From Ailanthus altissimus (lineage: Eukaryota > Streptophyta > Magnoliopsida > Sapindales > Simaroubaceae), in the NCBI GenBank assembly GCA_946807835.1, contig OX327699.1:23300014-23364013 (forward strand): 64,000 nt of DNA, read 5' to 3'. Under the pieces are notes generated by a model that made no database searches, had not been told where the DNA came from, and saw only the letters and a list, made by a program, of their open reading frames with translations. Shown piece after piece: positions 1 to 9,719 of the stretch (position 1 is the first letter of the stretch; each line of letters starts with the position of its first letter). Position numbers and translations under genes: made by a program.

Positions 1-2496
1 ACTTATCAAAGACTCAGATACCTTCAAGAAGTTCAGATATTTGGGCAAAAGCTCATCAAATTCATCTGAGATGAAGACTCGCCTAACATACAACTTCAAG
101 TTGGATTTATTGGTGTTGTAATAACTCTCATACAGATCATGAGGTGCCTTTGGAGGCACAAACAAAACAGCCTTGAACTCAACATCACCTTCAGCATTAA
201 AGTGACTCCATGCCAAAGGCTTCTCATCGCTAAAATCCTGCAAAGACAAAGATGTACAAATGATTAAGAGAACAGTACCTTGGGAAAACTAACATACTTC
301 TACAAAAACCAAAATAATTCTTAAGCATTGGACTACTATTCTTTATGGTATAGTACCTTTGCCAAAGAGTAATAGAATTTGGTGTACTCTTCTTCTGTCA
401 CTTCCTTTGGATTTCGCAACCATATGGCCTTAACATCATTCAAGAACTCCCACTCATAAGTTGTTTCCTTCACTGTTTTGGTCTTTGGCTTCTTCTCAGA
501 CTCTTCATCTTCATCTTCAGCTTTTTCAGCATCTTCATCCTCTTTTTCAGCTGCTTGTAGCAGTGGAGTAAATAAATGAAGGTGAAAAGTGTAATGACTA
601 CATATTAAAATGTGCTGATGAATAAAAACGTAAACAGTTTCATGTATATACTAAATCCAAAATAAAACAGTTTGGAATATTTATGTACTTTTTTCTTCTT
701 CATCACTTGATTCATCCTCGTCAACAGGAACCTCTACATCAACCTCTTTGCTGGCCCAGATATAGATAGGGAAGTTGATGAATTCAGAATATTTCTTCAC
801 CAATTCCTGTGGACAAAAATCAATTATAAAACATTAATCTCCAAAAATAAAATTCATCATGAAACAGAAAACACTAACATTAAATTCTTGTTATCTATGT
901 CAAGTTGCCAGTGTTGATCAATCAGTAAACAGTAAAAGGCAAAATAGATTTTCATTCACAAACTATGTTGAATTACCCACCTTCAACTTGCTCTCTTCCA
1001 AGTACTCTCCAGCTTCCTCCCTGAGATGCAATCTGATTTCAGTTCCACGTCCTAGTGGTTCATTCCATGTATCCTCAGAAATTGCAAATGCCCCATCAGC
1101 CTTTGATTCCCATACGTACCTAAAAGGCAAAAAATTATCATGATCATCATTTGACATTTCCATCGAGTTGGAGAGCAAAATTTAATAATTCATATCAATG
1201 GAAAAAATACGCCTTACTGTTTGTCATCGTTGTGTTTGCTAATTACTTCAACATAGTCAGCAACAAGATACACAGAATAAAAACCAACACCAAATTGCCC
1301 AATGAGATTGAGGTCTCCACTTGTCTGCATTTTCTCCACAAAAGCTGCATTCAGAACAATACTTCTTGTTAATATTGTCCAACACTTAACTTGATTAGAA
1401 AAATGTCATATTATTAGCAGAAGCAATCAGGCCCTAAACACAATATAAGCACCTGAAGTTCCAGATTTTGCGATGGTTCCCAAGTTCTTGATTAAATCCT
1501 CCTTTGTCATACCAATACCTCTGTCACGAATTGAAAGAATTTTCTTCTCTTTGTCTAACTTAATCTGCATTTATTACAAAATCAAATTATAACACATTTA
1601 TGTAAGTTATGAGGTTTCTATAATTATGCAACAACCATTTATCAACCCATCCCACAGAAGTTCAAAGGAATAATACTAAATGAAATAATTATTTTACCTT
1701 TTCACTATTAATGTATTTCATTTAACTTTTAACTATTAGTGTAACATGACTACGTGCCTCTATATTCATTTAGCACAAACCTGGATCTCAAGTTTAGCGT
1801 TGTCACCTTCACCCAACACCTCTTTGTCTGTTAGAGAGAGGAATCTAATCTTGTCCAGCGCCTATAATTCAAGCGGAAATGAATAAATAAATCACATATT
1901 TGCGTACAGTATGAAAATTTTAATGCGCCTAGAGAAATATACTCACATCAGAAGCATTGGAAATCAACTCTCTGAGGAAAATATCTTTGTTGCTGTAAAG
2001 AGAATTGATGATAATGTCCATCAGCCGGGACACCTCAGCCTGGAATTCAAATTTCTCCGCATTACTACGAAGCGACCTCTTCGAGATCGACTCCGCTTCC
2101 CTAAAAACCAAAACGAAACATACATTATATCAAAACTGTGAAAATTGATATAACAATTAGAAATCACCAAAATGCAAGGCAGAACACAAACCTCTTTGCG
2201 ACATCAGAATCCGTGGACAAACCGTTTGGCACAGCTCCGAGCTTCTCCTCTACCTTCGGAGGATCTACTAATTTATCAGATTCATCCTCTGCTTTAGCCT
2301 GTAAATTTCTACCTGAGAAATCACAGATCCAATTTCGAATACTTGTAAGTTCAAAAACAATATAGCTAAGACAAAAACGCGAAAAAAAAAATGAAACTTT
2401 CATAGATCCATAAAACCACTAAGCGTTACCTTGATTCGGAAGAAGAGCGAGAAAGACAAAGATAACCAGAATGGAAGGAACCGTCCACTTCCTCAT
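1..2496 (-). CDS. HSP90.7: Endoplasmin-type HSP90 (GRP94/SHEPHERD), 5' part
   Basis: This is the N-terminal half of the ER-lumen HSP90 chaperone, which folds secretory and receptor proteins, in Arabidopsis including CLAVATA pathway components. Ten exons are readable on the minus strand: 2496-2430, 2312-2192, 2100-1947, 1861-1781, 1564-1453, 1344-1218, 1119-981, 806-689, 553-357 and 237-22, all with GT-AG borders. They join in frame to 444 residues; the family is about 820 residues, so the rest lies beyond base 1. The start at 2496 opens a hydrophobic signal peptide ([19 protein letters not shown]). The ATPase domain follows, with the segments [13 protein letters not shown] and GQFGVGFYS, then an acidic charged linker, then the middle domain ([31 protein letters not shown]). 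Placement in the ER class rests on the signal peptide and close family similarity; the C-terminal retention signal is outside the window. Confidence 0.95.
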
Positions 2497-2694
2497 ACTC
2501 GTAGTTGTAGTAGCTTCGATCAGTTATAGCTCAATGCTATTTTTTTCCGATTCTTTGTTGATGATTATATAGCGGTGGTACTATGACGGGGACCTCAGAT
2601 CTCACGCGAGTGAACTACGTCGAGTTAAGACTGTTTGGATGTGGGTTTCTATTGCCAACATGGACGATCCGACGGTTTATGTTAAAGGATGAAA

Positions 2695-2713
2695 CGTGGC
2701 GGGATACCATTGG
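2695..2713 (-). promoter_or_regulatory. ER stress response element (ERSE-I) of the endoplasmin gene
   Basis: Read on the gene's own strand the bases are CCAAT, nine bases, then CCACG, which is the exact ERSE-I consensus bound by NF-Y plus bZIP factors (bZIP28/bZIP60 in plants). It lies about 200 bases upstream of the ATG, in the same orientation as the gene. The match is seen directly; function is inferred from the family, as ER chaperone genes are induced by the unfolded-protein response. Confidence 0.8.
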
Positions 2714-2729
2714 TTTTAGTCTGTTTCCT

Positions 2730-2737
2730 TGACGTGG
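2730..2737 (+). promoter_or_regulatory. UPRE-like TGACGTGG box
   Basis: TGACGTGG matches the plant unfolded-protein response element core (TGACGTGR) and lies 17 bases beyond the ERSE-I. A third CGTGG core is at 2861-2865. Clustering with the ERSE supports a role in induction of the endoplasmin gene; an 8-base match alone would be weak. Confidence 0.55.
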
Positions 2738-2739
2738 AA

Positions 2740-3649
2740 AATGCTAGTGTGTTGTCCGGCCCCACAAGACGACTTATAACCAGAGTCAACTTGACCGATC
2801 TAATTGGTCGATGGTGGTTGCTGAGTAGGATGATCAAACGACTGAGATTTATTTGTGAAACGTGGCAAAACAATAGTCCATTTTATATTTGCTTTTAGAT
2901 AAAGACATCAAGATTTCTAGATAATTCTACATGCTTGTTTGGCTCCCAGGATATCCATAGTCTAACCTGCCGACAGCAACTAATACTAAACGAGTTTTGG
3001 GCCTTAGTGGAGTTTGTTTCGATTGTGAGATGGGCCCATTGAGCTTATGAAATTACCGAGGATGGTCCAAGCCTACACTTACTACTTACTAGGCTTGAAT
3101 AACCTGTGGCCCAATTTTAGCAGGCCAGAACAAGACCAAAATGACAAAACTCCAAACACAAAAGAAAAAAATTAGAGCAGCAAAATTTTACTATTCTCGT
3201 TATTGTGGTAGAATGAATCACAAATTCAGAACACAAGCAAGCATTCATAAATTTTGTAATTTGTAATTCGTGTAAAAAGTGATCGATTTCATACAATAAT
3301 ATTCCTTCCGTTTACTCCCCGCCCATCACTTTCAGTCATTAAATGCCATGGGTTCAATGAGTTTTCGTTCTGAGGTGGAGATGACTGATGAGAGCTTCCT
3401 CTTTGTGCAGCTACAGAAGGTCAAAGTCTTTTGATAAGTCGTGCTAAACGAGTTTTTTCCGGTCATCCCAGATTGTGATCGTAGATTGCCGTGTGCCTCG
3501 ATTGAAAGACCTCCTATGACTTTAGACGATGACCAATAAAAAGTGTGAAAATTAATTGCACGCAAATTTTGTTACCTTACACGCGAATTTATTTCTTTGA
3601 CCTAGCAATCGATTTAAGTGCCGTCTCGTTGGACTTCACTATTGTTCGA
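2740..3649. other. Intergenic, no gene seen
   Basis: No open frame with family similarity is visible. The sequence has moderate GC content and looks like promoter-distal intergenic DNA between the endoplasmin gene and an AT-rich repeat. Confidence 0.5.
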
Positions 3650-4330
3650 AAGAGATTTTTTGATATTAAAATTCTTTTTAAATTTTTTTAATAATATTTA
3701 ATTATAATTTAAAATTTTAAAAATTAAAAATTATATTTTATCTCTAGTAAACATTGAGTTTTTAAAAATAATTTTTTTTAACATTTATATAATATCACAT
3801 ATACCTTAATAATAAATTTTTATTTTCATAACATATTTTTAATGAAAATAAACTTTATTTAACTAAAATATTTTTAATATTTTTTTAAAAGTCAGCATAT
3901 CACTAATTCTTTATTTCTATAATTATCATATTTTTACAAGAATTTATCAAAAAATTTATTGATTATTTTATTTTTTAAATAAAAAGAAGTATTATTTTAT
4001 TTTTAATTTTTATACAAAACACAGTAATTTATATTGATTCGTTGATTACTATGTATTAATTTTATTTTATTCTTGTGTTTTAAGAAGTTGAATATTGAAA
4101 AATACATGATAAATTTAAAATTATATATAAAAAATATTAAATTACTTAAAATTAGAATATAAATTTTATTAAATATTCTTTTTGATAATTTAATAACAAA
4201 TAAGTACTTTTAATAATGTATAATTAAAATATTAAGTACTTAAAAAAAATTAATTAACAACTAAACGATTAATAATTTTTTTTAAAAAAATTTATTTTAA
4301 AAAAATTTACTTTCAAAAGTTTAACTTTAA
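3650..4330. repeat. AT-rich dispersed element, copy 1
   Basis: This roughly 700-base, very AT-rich stretch aligns by eye with 46090-46870. Shared islands include a TATATTTTTAATAAAAATAAA-like run, a TCATATTTTTACAA-like run, a TAAATTTTATTAAATATTCTTTTT-like run, and a final TTTAATAATATGTAA-like run. It has no coding capacity. It is probably a non-autonomous transposon relic; the ends are not well defined here. Confidence 0.45.
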
Positions 4331-5440
4331 CTATCTGAATCATATGAATTATAGTTCGGATTGTGAGATTTTGTTTGTGTTATCTCGATTAATTTATCAT
4401 TTTTTTTTTTAATTTTACACTTGTTTTTAATTGATTGCGCCAAAATTTTATGTCTAAATTTATTAATTTATTTGATGGGTTACACAAAACAATCGTCAAC
4501 TGGTTTATTAATTAAATCGTATTTTAAATAGATATATATTTTTTACATGACACGATTTATTTAACTAGTTTAACACAAAATTTGTCAATTTATGATTTTT
4601 TAAAATAGGGGTTTATTTTTAATTTGAGTAAAATTAAAAGAAATATAAATTTTGAAATAAAAATTCGTATTTATATTAAATATTTTGAAAGCATTTTAAC
4701 TTTGATATGAATCAATTAACGCGACTTTGGTTAAACTCGAGTACCATCTTCAACAGTAAATGACAATTATATTCATATGGTAAAGTAGATCCCAGCACGA
4801 GTAAACAAAACTTTAGAATAATATTTTTATCACTGTCGGTTTGGGAATTAGGTTGAAGTCCATTGAATTGAAGCTAGCAAACATGTCATAATCCCTTGAA
4901 ACGTTCAACACCATTCAGATCTCGAATCTTGGTTACCATTGCTGCCTTTCGAGGAGGGGAGGAGGAGGACGTTTGGCCATAAACAAGTTCTGTTTATATG
5001 CTAGTAAACTCTTCGAAATGCAGAAAATAATGGTGTCACCTTATGTGCTAACAACATTAGATGGAGCATTACTGCATTATGGTTTCCAGTCGTACTCGCA
5101 AAGCACAATCACCATTAAGCAAGTTCATAATTATATGCAATAGGGAAAAACTTTACGCAACAGCAAATTATTGGGATTTGGTCATATCTCAATTTCCCAC
5201 TTTAATAACGCGTGACCACATCAAGAGAGTGCCAAACAATGTTACGTGGCCCAAATCACAGCGTCCATCAAGAAAATTTCCTAACCGAATTATCTAATCA
5301 TCGTATAATTGTCAGAGGTACAGAAAATAATCAACACTTGGAAGAACGACGTCGTTTACAACCAAATACAAAAATATGCAGATGAATCGGATGTGGTGAG
5401 TGAGAGAGACTAATCAAAAAAAAAAAAATGTGGGTGACAG
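4331..5440. other. Intergenic, AT-rich, no gene seen
   Basis: The part at 4420-4750 has repeated ACACGATTTATTTAA-like words similar to a stretch at 7.4-7.8 kb, suggesting a degraded hAT-type MITE. No coding sequence is visible. One ACGTGGC core is at 5244-5250. Confidence 0.35.
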
Positions 5441-5450
5441 GGTGAGAGAG

Positions 5451-5491
5451 CCACGTATGAAAGGGTCACAGAGCAAATGAATACACGTGGC
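5451..5491 (+). promoter_or_regulatory. G-box/ABRE cluster upstream of the small membrane protein gene
   Basis: CCACGTA at 5451-5457 and CACGTGGC at 5484-5491 (a perfect G-box/ABRE) lie about 340-380 bases before the ATG at 5832, with another ACGTGGC at 5244-5250. Such clusters bind bZIP factors of the ABF/GBF type and often confer ABA or light responses. The sites are seen; regulation is inferred. Confidence 0.45.
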
Positions 5492-5831
5492 GTTATCTCT
5501 TTGGGCTGTCAAAAAACGGCGGGTGTAGGACAAGAAATAGTAAATAGATACCTTCCCACTTTCCCTTCAAAAGAAACGCCCAAAATCGAAGATCAGCTCT
5601 CAATAAGACCAGAAGCACCGGACCATCCCGGATCCCATTTTCGTAATTTCAACTCTCATTATTAAATCCGCCTCCACCCCCAAAACAAATCCACCCATCA
5701 GATTTACATTTGCGCACACTCCTTCGCTTCACTATTGAATTAATTCCCCTGCCTTAAATTGCCCAATTTTTGGTTGACATAACAGAGGCTCAAGCTCGAA
5801 CTCAGTAACAGAACAAGAGAGCACCAGAGAT

Positions 5832-6164
5832 ATGGCGTTATCTGATGCTGTGACCGGGAATTTGATGATGATCTACTTAGCAGTGATAGCGGGGATTAAG
5901 GCTTATGGGCTGGTGACTGGACGGAGCTTCAGCAGCGCTTTTGTGCTGATTGTATCAACCGCAATAGTGGGTGTCATCTTGATTGGGACGCTGACATGGG
6001 ACGTATCGCGCAAAGCCGCATATGCAATTTCTCGCGATCATCATCATGTCCACAGCCACGAGATGTGCAAGGGAGGTATTTGCTGGCACGGCGTGGCGGT
6101 ACGCTCACCCGCTTCACAGGTCCGGTTCAGGCTACCTCAGCAAGTTTTGTACGGTGCTTTGTAA
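5832..6164 (+). CDS. Small two-helix membrane protein, 110 aa
   Basis: This is a single-exon gene. The start ATG at 5832 follows a purine-rich leader (CCAGAGAT) and no upstream in-frame ATG competes. The protein has two hydrophobic stretches, about residues 9-28 (NLMMIYLAVIAGIKAYGLV) and 36-56 (SSAFVLIVSTAIVGVILIG), then a soluble tail with a His-rich patch (DHHHVHSHEMC) and the segment CKGGICWHGVAVRSPASQ. The tail looks like a conserved family signature of uncharacterised plant membrane proteins, which I recall but cannot verify. The two Cys and clustered His residues could bind metal; this is only a suggestion. GC content and codon use fit a real gene, unlike the flanks. No function is assigned. 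Confidence 0.8.
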   Translation: MALSDAVTGNLMMIYLAVIAGIKAYGLVTGRSFSSAFVLIVSTAIVGVILIGTLTWDVSRKAAYAISRDHHHVHSHEMCKGGICWHGVAVRSPASQVRFRLPQQVLYGAL

Positions 6165-6495
6165 AAGCTAGTAATTGAAAATTATCAAATATGAAAATTT
6201 TCAATACTGTAAAATAGATGTACGTATAGTCTTTCCTTGGTTGTTGAAGGCCACGAGGTGTTTGCTTTTTGGGCTGAGAGGAAATATGAATAAGACAACG
6301 TGTATGATAAAATAAAATTAGATAAGAAATGGAATAAAAATTTTGTATAAAATGATTGCGCTTCTGTGTAACCGTCAAAACTTGTTGTGTTCTTTAAATT
6401 TAGTAAGCTAAGCGTGAAGGATGACGAAAGATTGTGTGGGATAGGATGTTGGTTAGTCACTTTCTTCGAGGCCAGTGGGACTAAACAAGACAAGC
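6165..6495. other. 3' flank of the small membrane protein gene
   Basis: AT-rich sequence, probably the 3' UTR and terminator region. Short open frames on the minus strand here have no recognisable similarity. Confidence 0.4.
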
Positions 6496-6891
6496 GGGTC
6501 GTTTAGCCGAGCCTGTGGACTTTGTGAAGAGGATGCCAATTGAAGCAGATGCTGTTATTTGGGCAAATTTATTAGGGTCTTGTAGGGTTCATAACAATGT
6601 TGAATTGGCTTTAGAACGACTCCTTGCACTTGAATTTTGTTATGCTTTCAAACATATATGGGGATCTTGGAAGATGGAAAGACGTGGCACGAGCCAAAGT
6701 TGCAATGGGAGATACTGGGCTAAAAAAATTACCAGGTTGTAGCTCGATTGAGGTCAATGAAGTTGTGATTTGAGTTTTATTCCTTAGATGAGAGACATCC
6801 TAAAACCGAGGAAATATATGAAACCTTGAAGGGATTAACAAAACTGTTGAGGTCATCTGGGTATGTACCAGACGCTCAGGTGCTTGAGTAG
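6496..6891 (+). pseudogene. Pentatricopeptide repeat (PPR) gene fragment, E-motif end
   Basis: Three reading-frame pieces together resemble the C-terminal end of a PLS-class PPR protein. The first (6514-6630) reads VDFVKRMPIEADAVIWANLL then GSCRVHNNVELA. The second, shifted frame (about 6633-6770) reads NFVMLSNIYGDLGRWKDVAR and GLKKLPGCSSIEVNEVV. The third (about 6770-6888) reads EFYSLDERHPKTEEIYETLK and SSGYVPDAQ. At least two frameshifts separate them and the repeats that should precede are missing, so it cannot make a working protein. Intact relatives bind organellar RNA for editing or processing. No start codon or promoter is recognisable. Confidence 0.85.
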
Positions 6892-8744
6892 GGAACTTGA
6901 TAGAAACAGGCATTGTCATACTTGGTAGGAACATTAAGTTATTACTCATCCTGTAATCTTTTTTTTTTCAAGTGGTTTTCTTCACCTGGCGTTTGTTTAA
7001 AAATCATAACAAGTGGTTGAGGGATGTCTAGGAAGTACCTTCGGGATTTTGATATTAGATTAACTTCAATTTGTGCAGCCTGACATGCAACAAAGTTGTG
7101 TAAATTTGCAATAATGAGCATACAATTCATAATTGCTGATGAAATAGAGTTTCACAAGAATTATTTCATTTGAGTGGCATTTCCTCCGTGGATTGCGGAT
7201 TAGATCAGATATACCCTATGTAAGCAGACGGTGTGAAATGACCCAATCCGACTCAGTTTCTTTAAAGATTAAGAAGAATTGTAACTCTAATCATTGTTAA
7301 TTAGAGTAAATCAACTCATCAAAATTTATTATAATTTAAAAGTTAAAAAAAAAACTATTTTAAAATTATTTATGTTATTACAAGAGAGCCAAAAATAAAT
7401 TTGTTAAAGGTGACACGACAATTCATGTTATGTTAATATAGGATATTAACAAATTTTGTTATATTCATATACGATTCGTTTACTAAATTAATCAAATATT
7501 TAAATACATATTTAATTTATTTAATATTTAAATTACACAATACGATACGATTATACATATTTAAATAATTTGATTAAATTTAATTCATTTATATGATTAT
7601 ACACGATTTGATTCGTTTAAATGAATAATAGCACCTAATTCGATTCATTTACACAAAATATTCGATTAATTTATTAAACGTGACTTAAACGAATAAACAC
7701 ACCAATAGACACAAATACAATTCGTTTATTAAATGTGACTTAAATGATTCGTTTATTTTAAAATGCACTAAATTCACAAATGCAATATCTAATAAGAAAA
7801 TATTATAAAATTCTCCTTTATCAATGTAACTAAAAACCTTATAAAATTCTCTTTTATATATATAACTGAAAAATTTATAAAATGCTTATTTATTTATTAA
7901 TAATTATTAAGCTGATAAATTAAAAACTATGCTAGTAATTAAAAATACACACTAAACAAGTACTCAAGAAATTAGCTGGTCATACATCTGGTGTAATTAT
8001 TAACAAACGGGTAAAGTAAAAATAATAAGTTAGTTATACACTTGGTGATATTATATCGCACGGGAAGAGCAAATACTCTAATTGGTCATACACGCATGCG
8101 CAGAGCTATGCTCTTAAAGGATTAGGCGTCCAAACGCATAGTCCACAGCTCCTGTGTATGCCTAAACGAGTCTTAAAGACCTGTATCTAAATTTGTAATT
8201 GAATATATAATAGTACATGTTAGGTGATATAAAACTAATAACTGAAATAAGATTTCTATAATTAATATGCAGAATAATAATTCAACTAAAATAATTAGCT
8301 AACATCAAAATAGATATTACTGCAACTTAACTCTCAAAACAACTTTTTATTTCATAAGAAATATAACGCTGCTAAGATTATAAAGATAATTATTCTATTT
8401 AAAAATTAATAAATAATATCAAATAATTCTTTTAATTATCCCATCAAGTTGAGATTGAAGATAGCTTGCAAAAATGAATGGCAACTATTGTTAACTTAAA
8501 ATGATAATTATAAAATTGATATAATTTTAATTTTTGATATAATTCGAAAAATAGTAAAAGTACCTTAATAGAAGTAAAAGATTGTTGCTTCTAAAAGAAA
8601 ATAAATTGCTTCAAGCATTTTCAATTCTATTTGTTCTCTGATTTAGCAAGAGTCTACAAGGTAACTTGGTAATAGATGATTAAAAGTTTATTAATTAAAA
8701 TAGAGAATTAAAATCCATTTCTTTATAATGTTAGAATTAGCCAT
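6892..8744. other. Intergenic AT-rich block, no gene seen
   Basis: No coding similarity. At 7400-7760 words such as TTCGTTTATTAAATGTGACTT recur (about 7671-7700 and 7722-7755), resembling ends of degraded hAT-type MITEs. The remainder is low-complexity AT-rich DNA. Confidence 0.4.
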
Positions 8745-9468
8745 TATTAAGGAAAACAAACAAATATCATATATTAGCTAGAAATTGGGAAGATCATGGG
8801 TTTATAAGGAGTTAATTATATCTTTATTAATATGAAGCCTTTTGGGTAGTGCTCAAGAGTAAAACTGTAAAGGCTTAGGCCTAAAGTGGTCAATATCATA
8901 CCAATATAAAGATATGTGTAGTTCGTTGAACTTTTAATAGTGGTATTAAAGCCATGCCCCGGAGTTTCCATGTGGTGAAAAATTTTGGTGTCGAACGAAA
9001 AGGTGGTGAGCCCGATGCATGCTTCTGACTTTGCAATGGTTCTGTGGTTGTGCTTTATGGACATACGTTTGTGCTTCGAGCTTCAAGGTGTGTACTACTA
9101 ACGCAATGATGTGAAGTTGACCTAATAGAATGGGCTCTCAAAGTAAGTGGTACTTTGATACTTCACATAAAACATGCATCTTAAACGCAGTGAAGATGAG
9201 TAGTAGACTGTTGGGAGTGGATGAAATGTCAGTTGAAGGGAGACTCAGTAGTCCTTTGTTTGATGTGATGATTGTTAAGGAAAAATGAACAAATATCTCA
9301 TATTAACTAAAAATAGGGAGGATCGTGGGTTTATAAGGAATTAATCATATCTACATTGGTATGATACCTTTTGAGTAGAGTTTAAGAGTAAAACTATGAG
9401 GGCTTAGGTTTAAAGTCGACAATTTTATATCAATGTAGAGATATGTGTGATTCGTTAGACTCCTAACA
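8745..9468 (+). mobile_element. TRIM: terminal-repeat retrotransposon in miniature
   Basis: Two direct repeats of about 195 bases, 8745-8939 and 9273-9468, flank about 330 bases of non-coding DNA. They share GGAGGATCGTGGGTTTATAA-like and GAGATATGTGTGATTCGTTA-like islands. The right copy starts TGTTAAGG and ends CCTAACA, giving the TG...CA ends of an LTR; the left copy has decayed to TATTAAGG...TTTTAATA. Directly after the left LTR, at 8941, TGGTATTAAAGCCATG matches the initiator-methionine tRNA primer site (TGGTATCAGAGC) with two transition mismatches. There is no gag or pol. Total length about 720 bases fits the TRIM class. No 5S-like segment is present in the LTR, so it is not Cassandra. 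A clear target-site duplication was not found. Confidence 0.85.
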
Positions 9469-9719
9469 GCTACTATAAACTATATCATATAAATAATATT
9501 TGACTTGTAATACTCTCTTTCTAAAAAATATAAATATGCATAAAATAAATAAGTATATTATTCCACTCATCAAACTTCTCGTGTATTAATCTACTTTAAT
9601 GCAAGACGTCTCTTTTATAACGAGGGTTCCACTTATGATCTCGAAGAGAATTTTATATTATTTGACCCAAATCCCATAGCCTTTATTGTGAGGTCCTGAA
9701 TGGTGATAATAAAATTTTA
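9469..9719. other. Spacer between TRIM and copia relic, no gene
   Basis: AT-rich sequence; could include the decayed RNase H end of the neighbouring copia element but nothing is recognisable. Confidence 0.3.

Noticed and set aside
8816..9064. 82-codon minus-strand frame
   Set aside because: It crosses from the TRIM LTR into its interior, antisense, with no similarity.
8745..9468. Cassandra-type TRIM with 5S rRNA in the LTR
   Set aside because: No 5S-like internal control region is present in either LTR.
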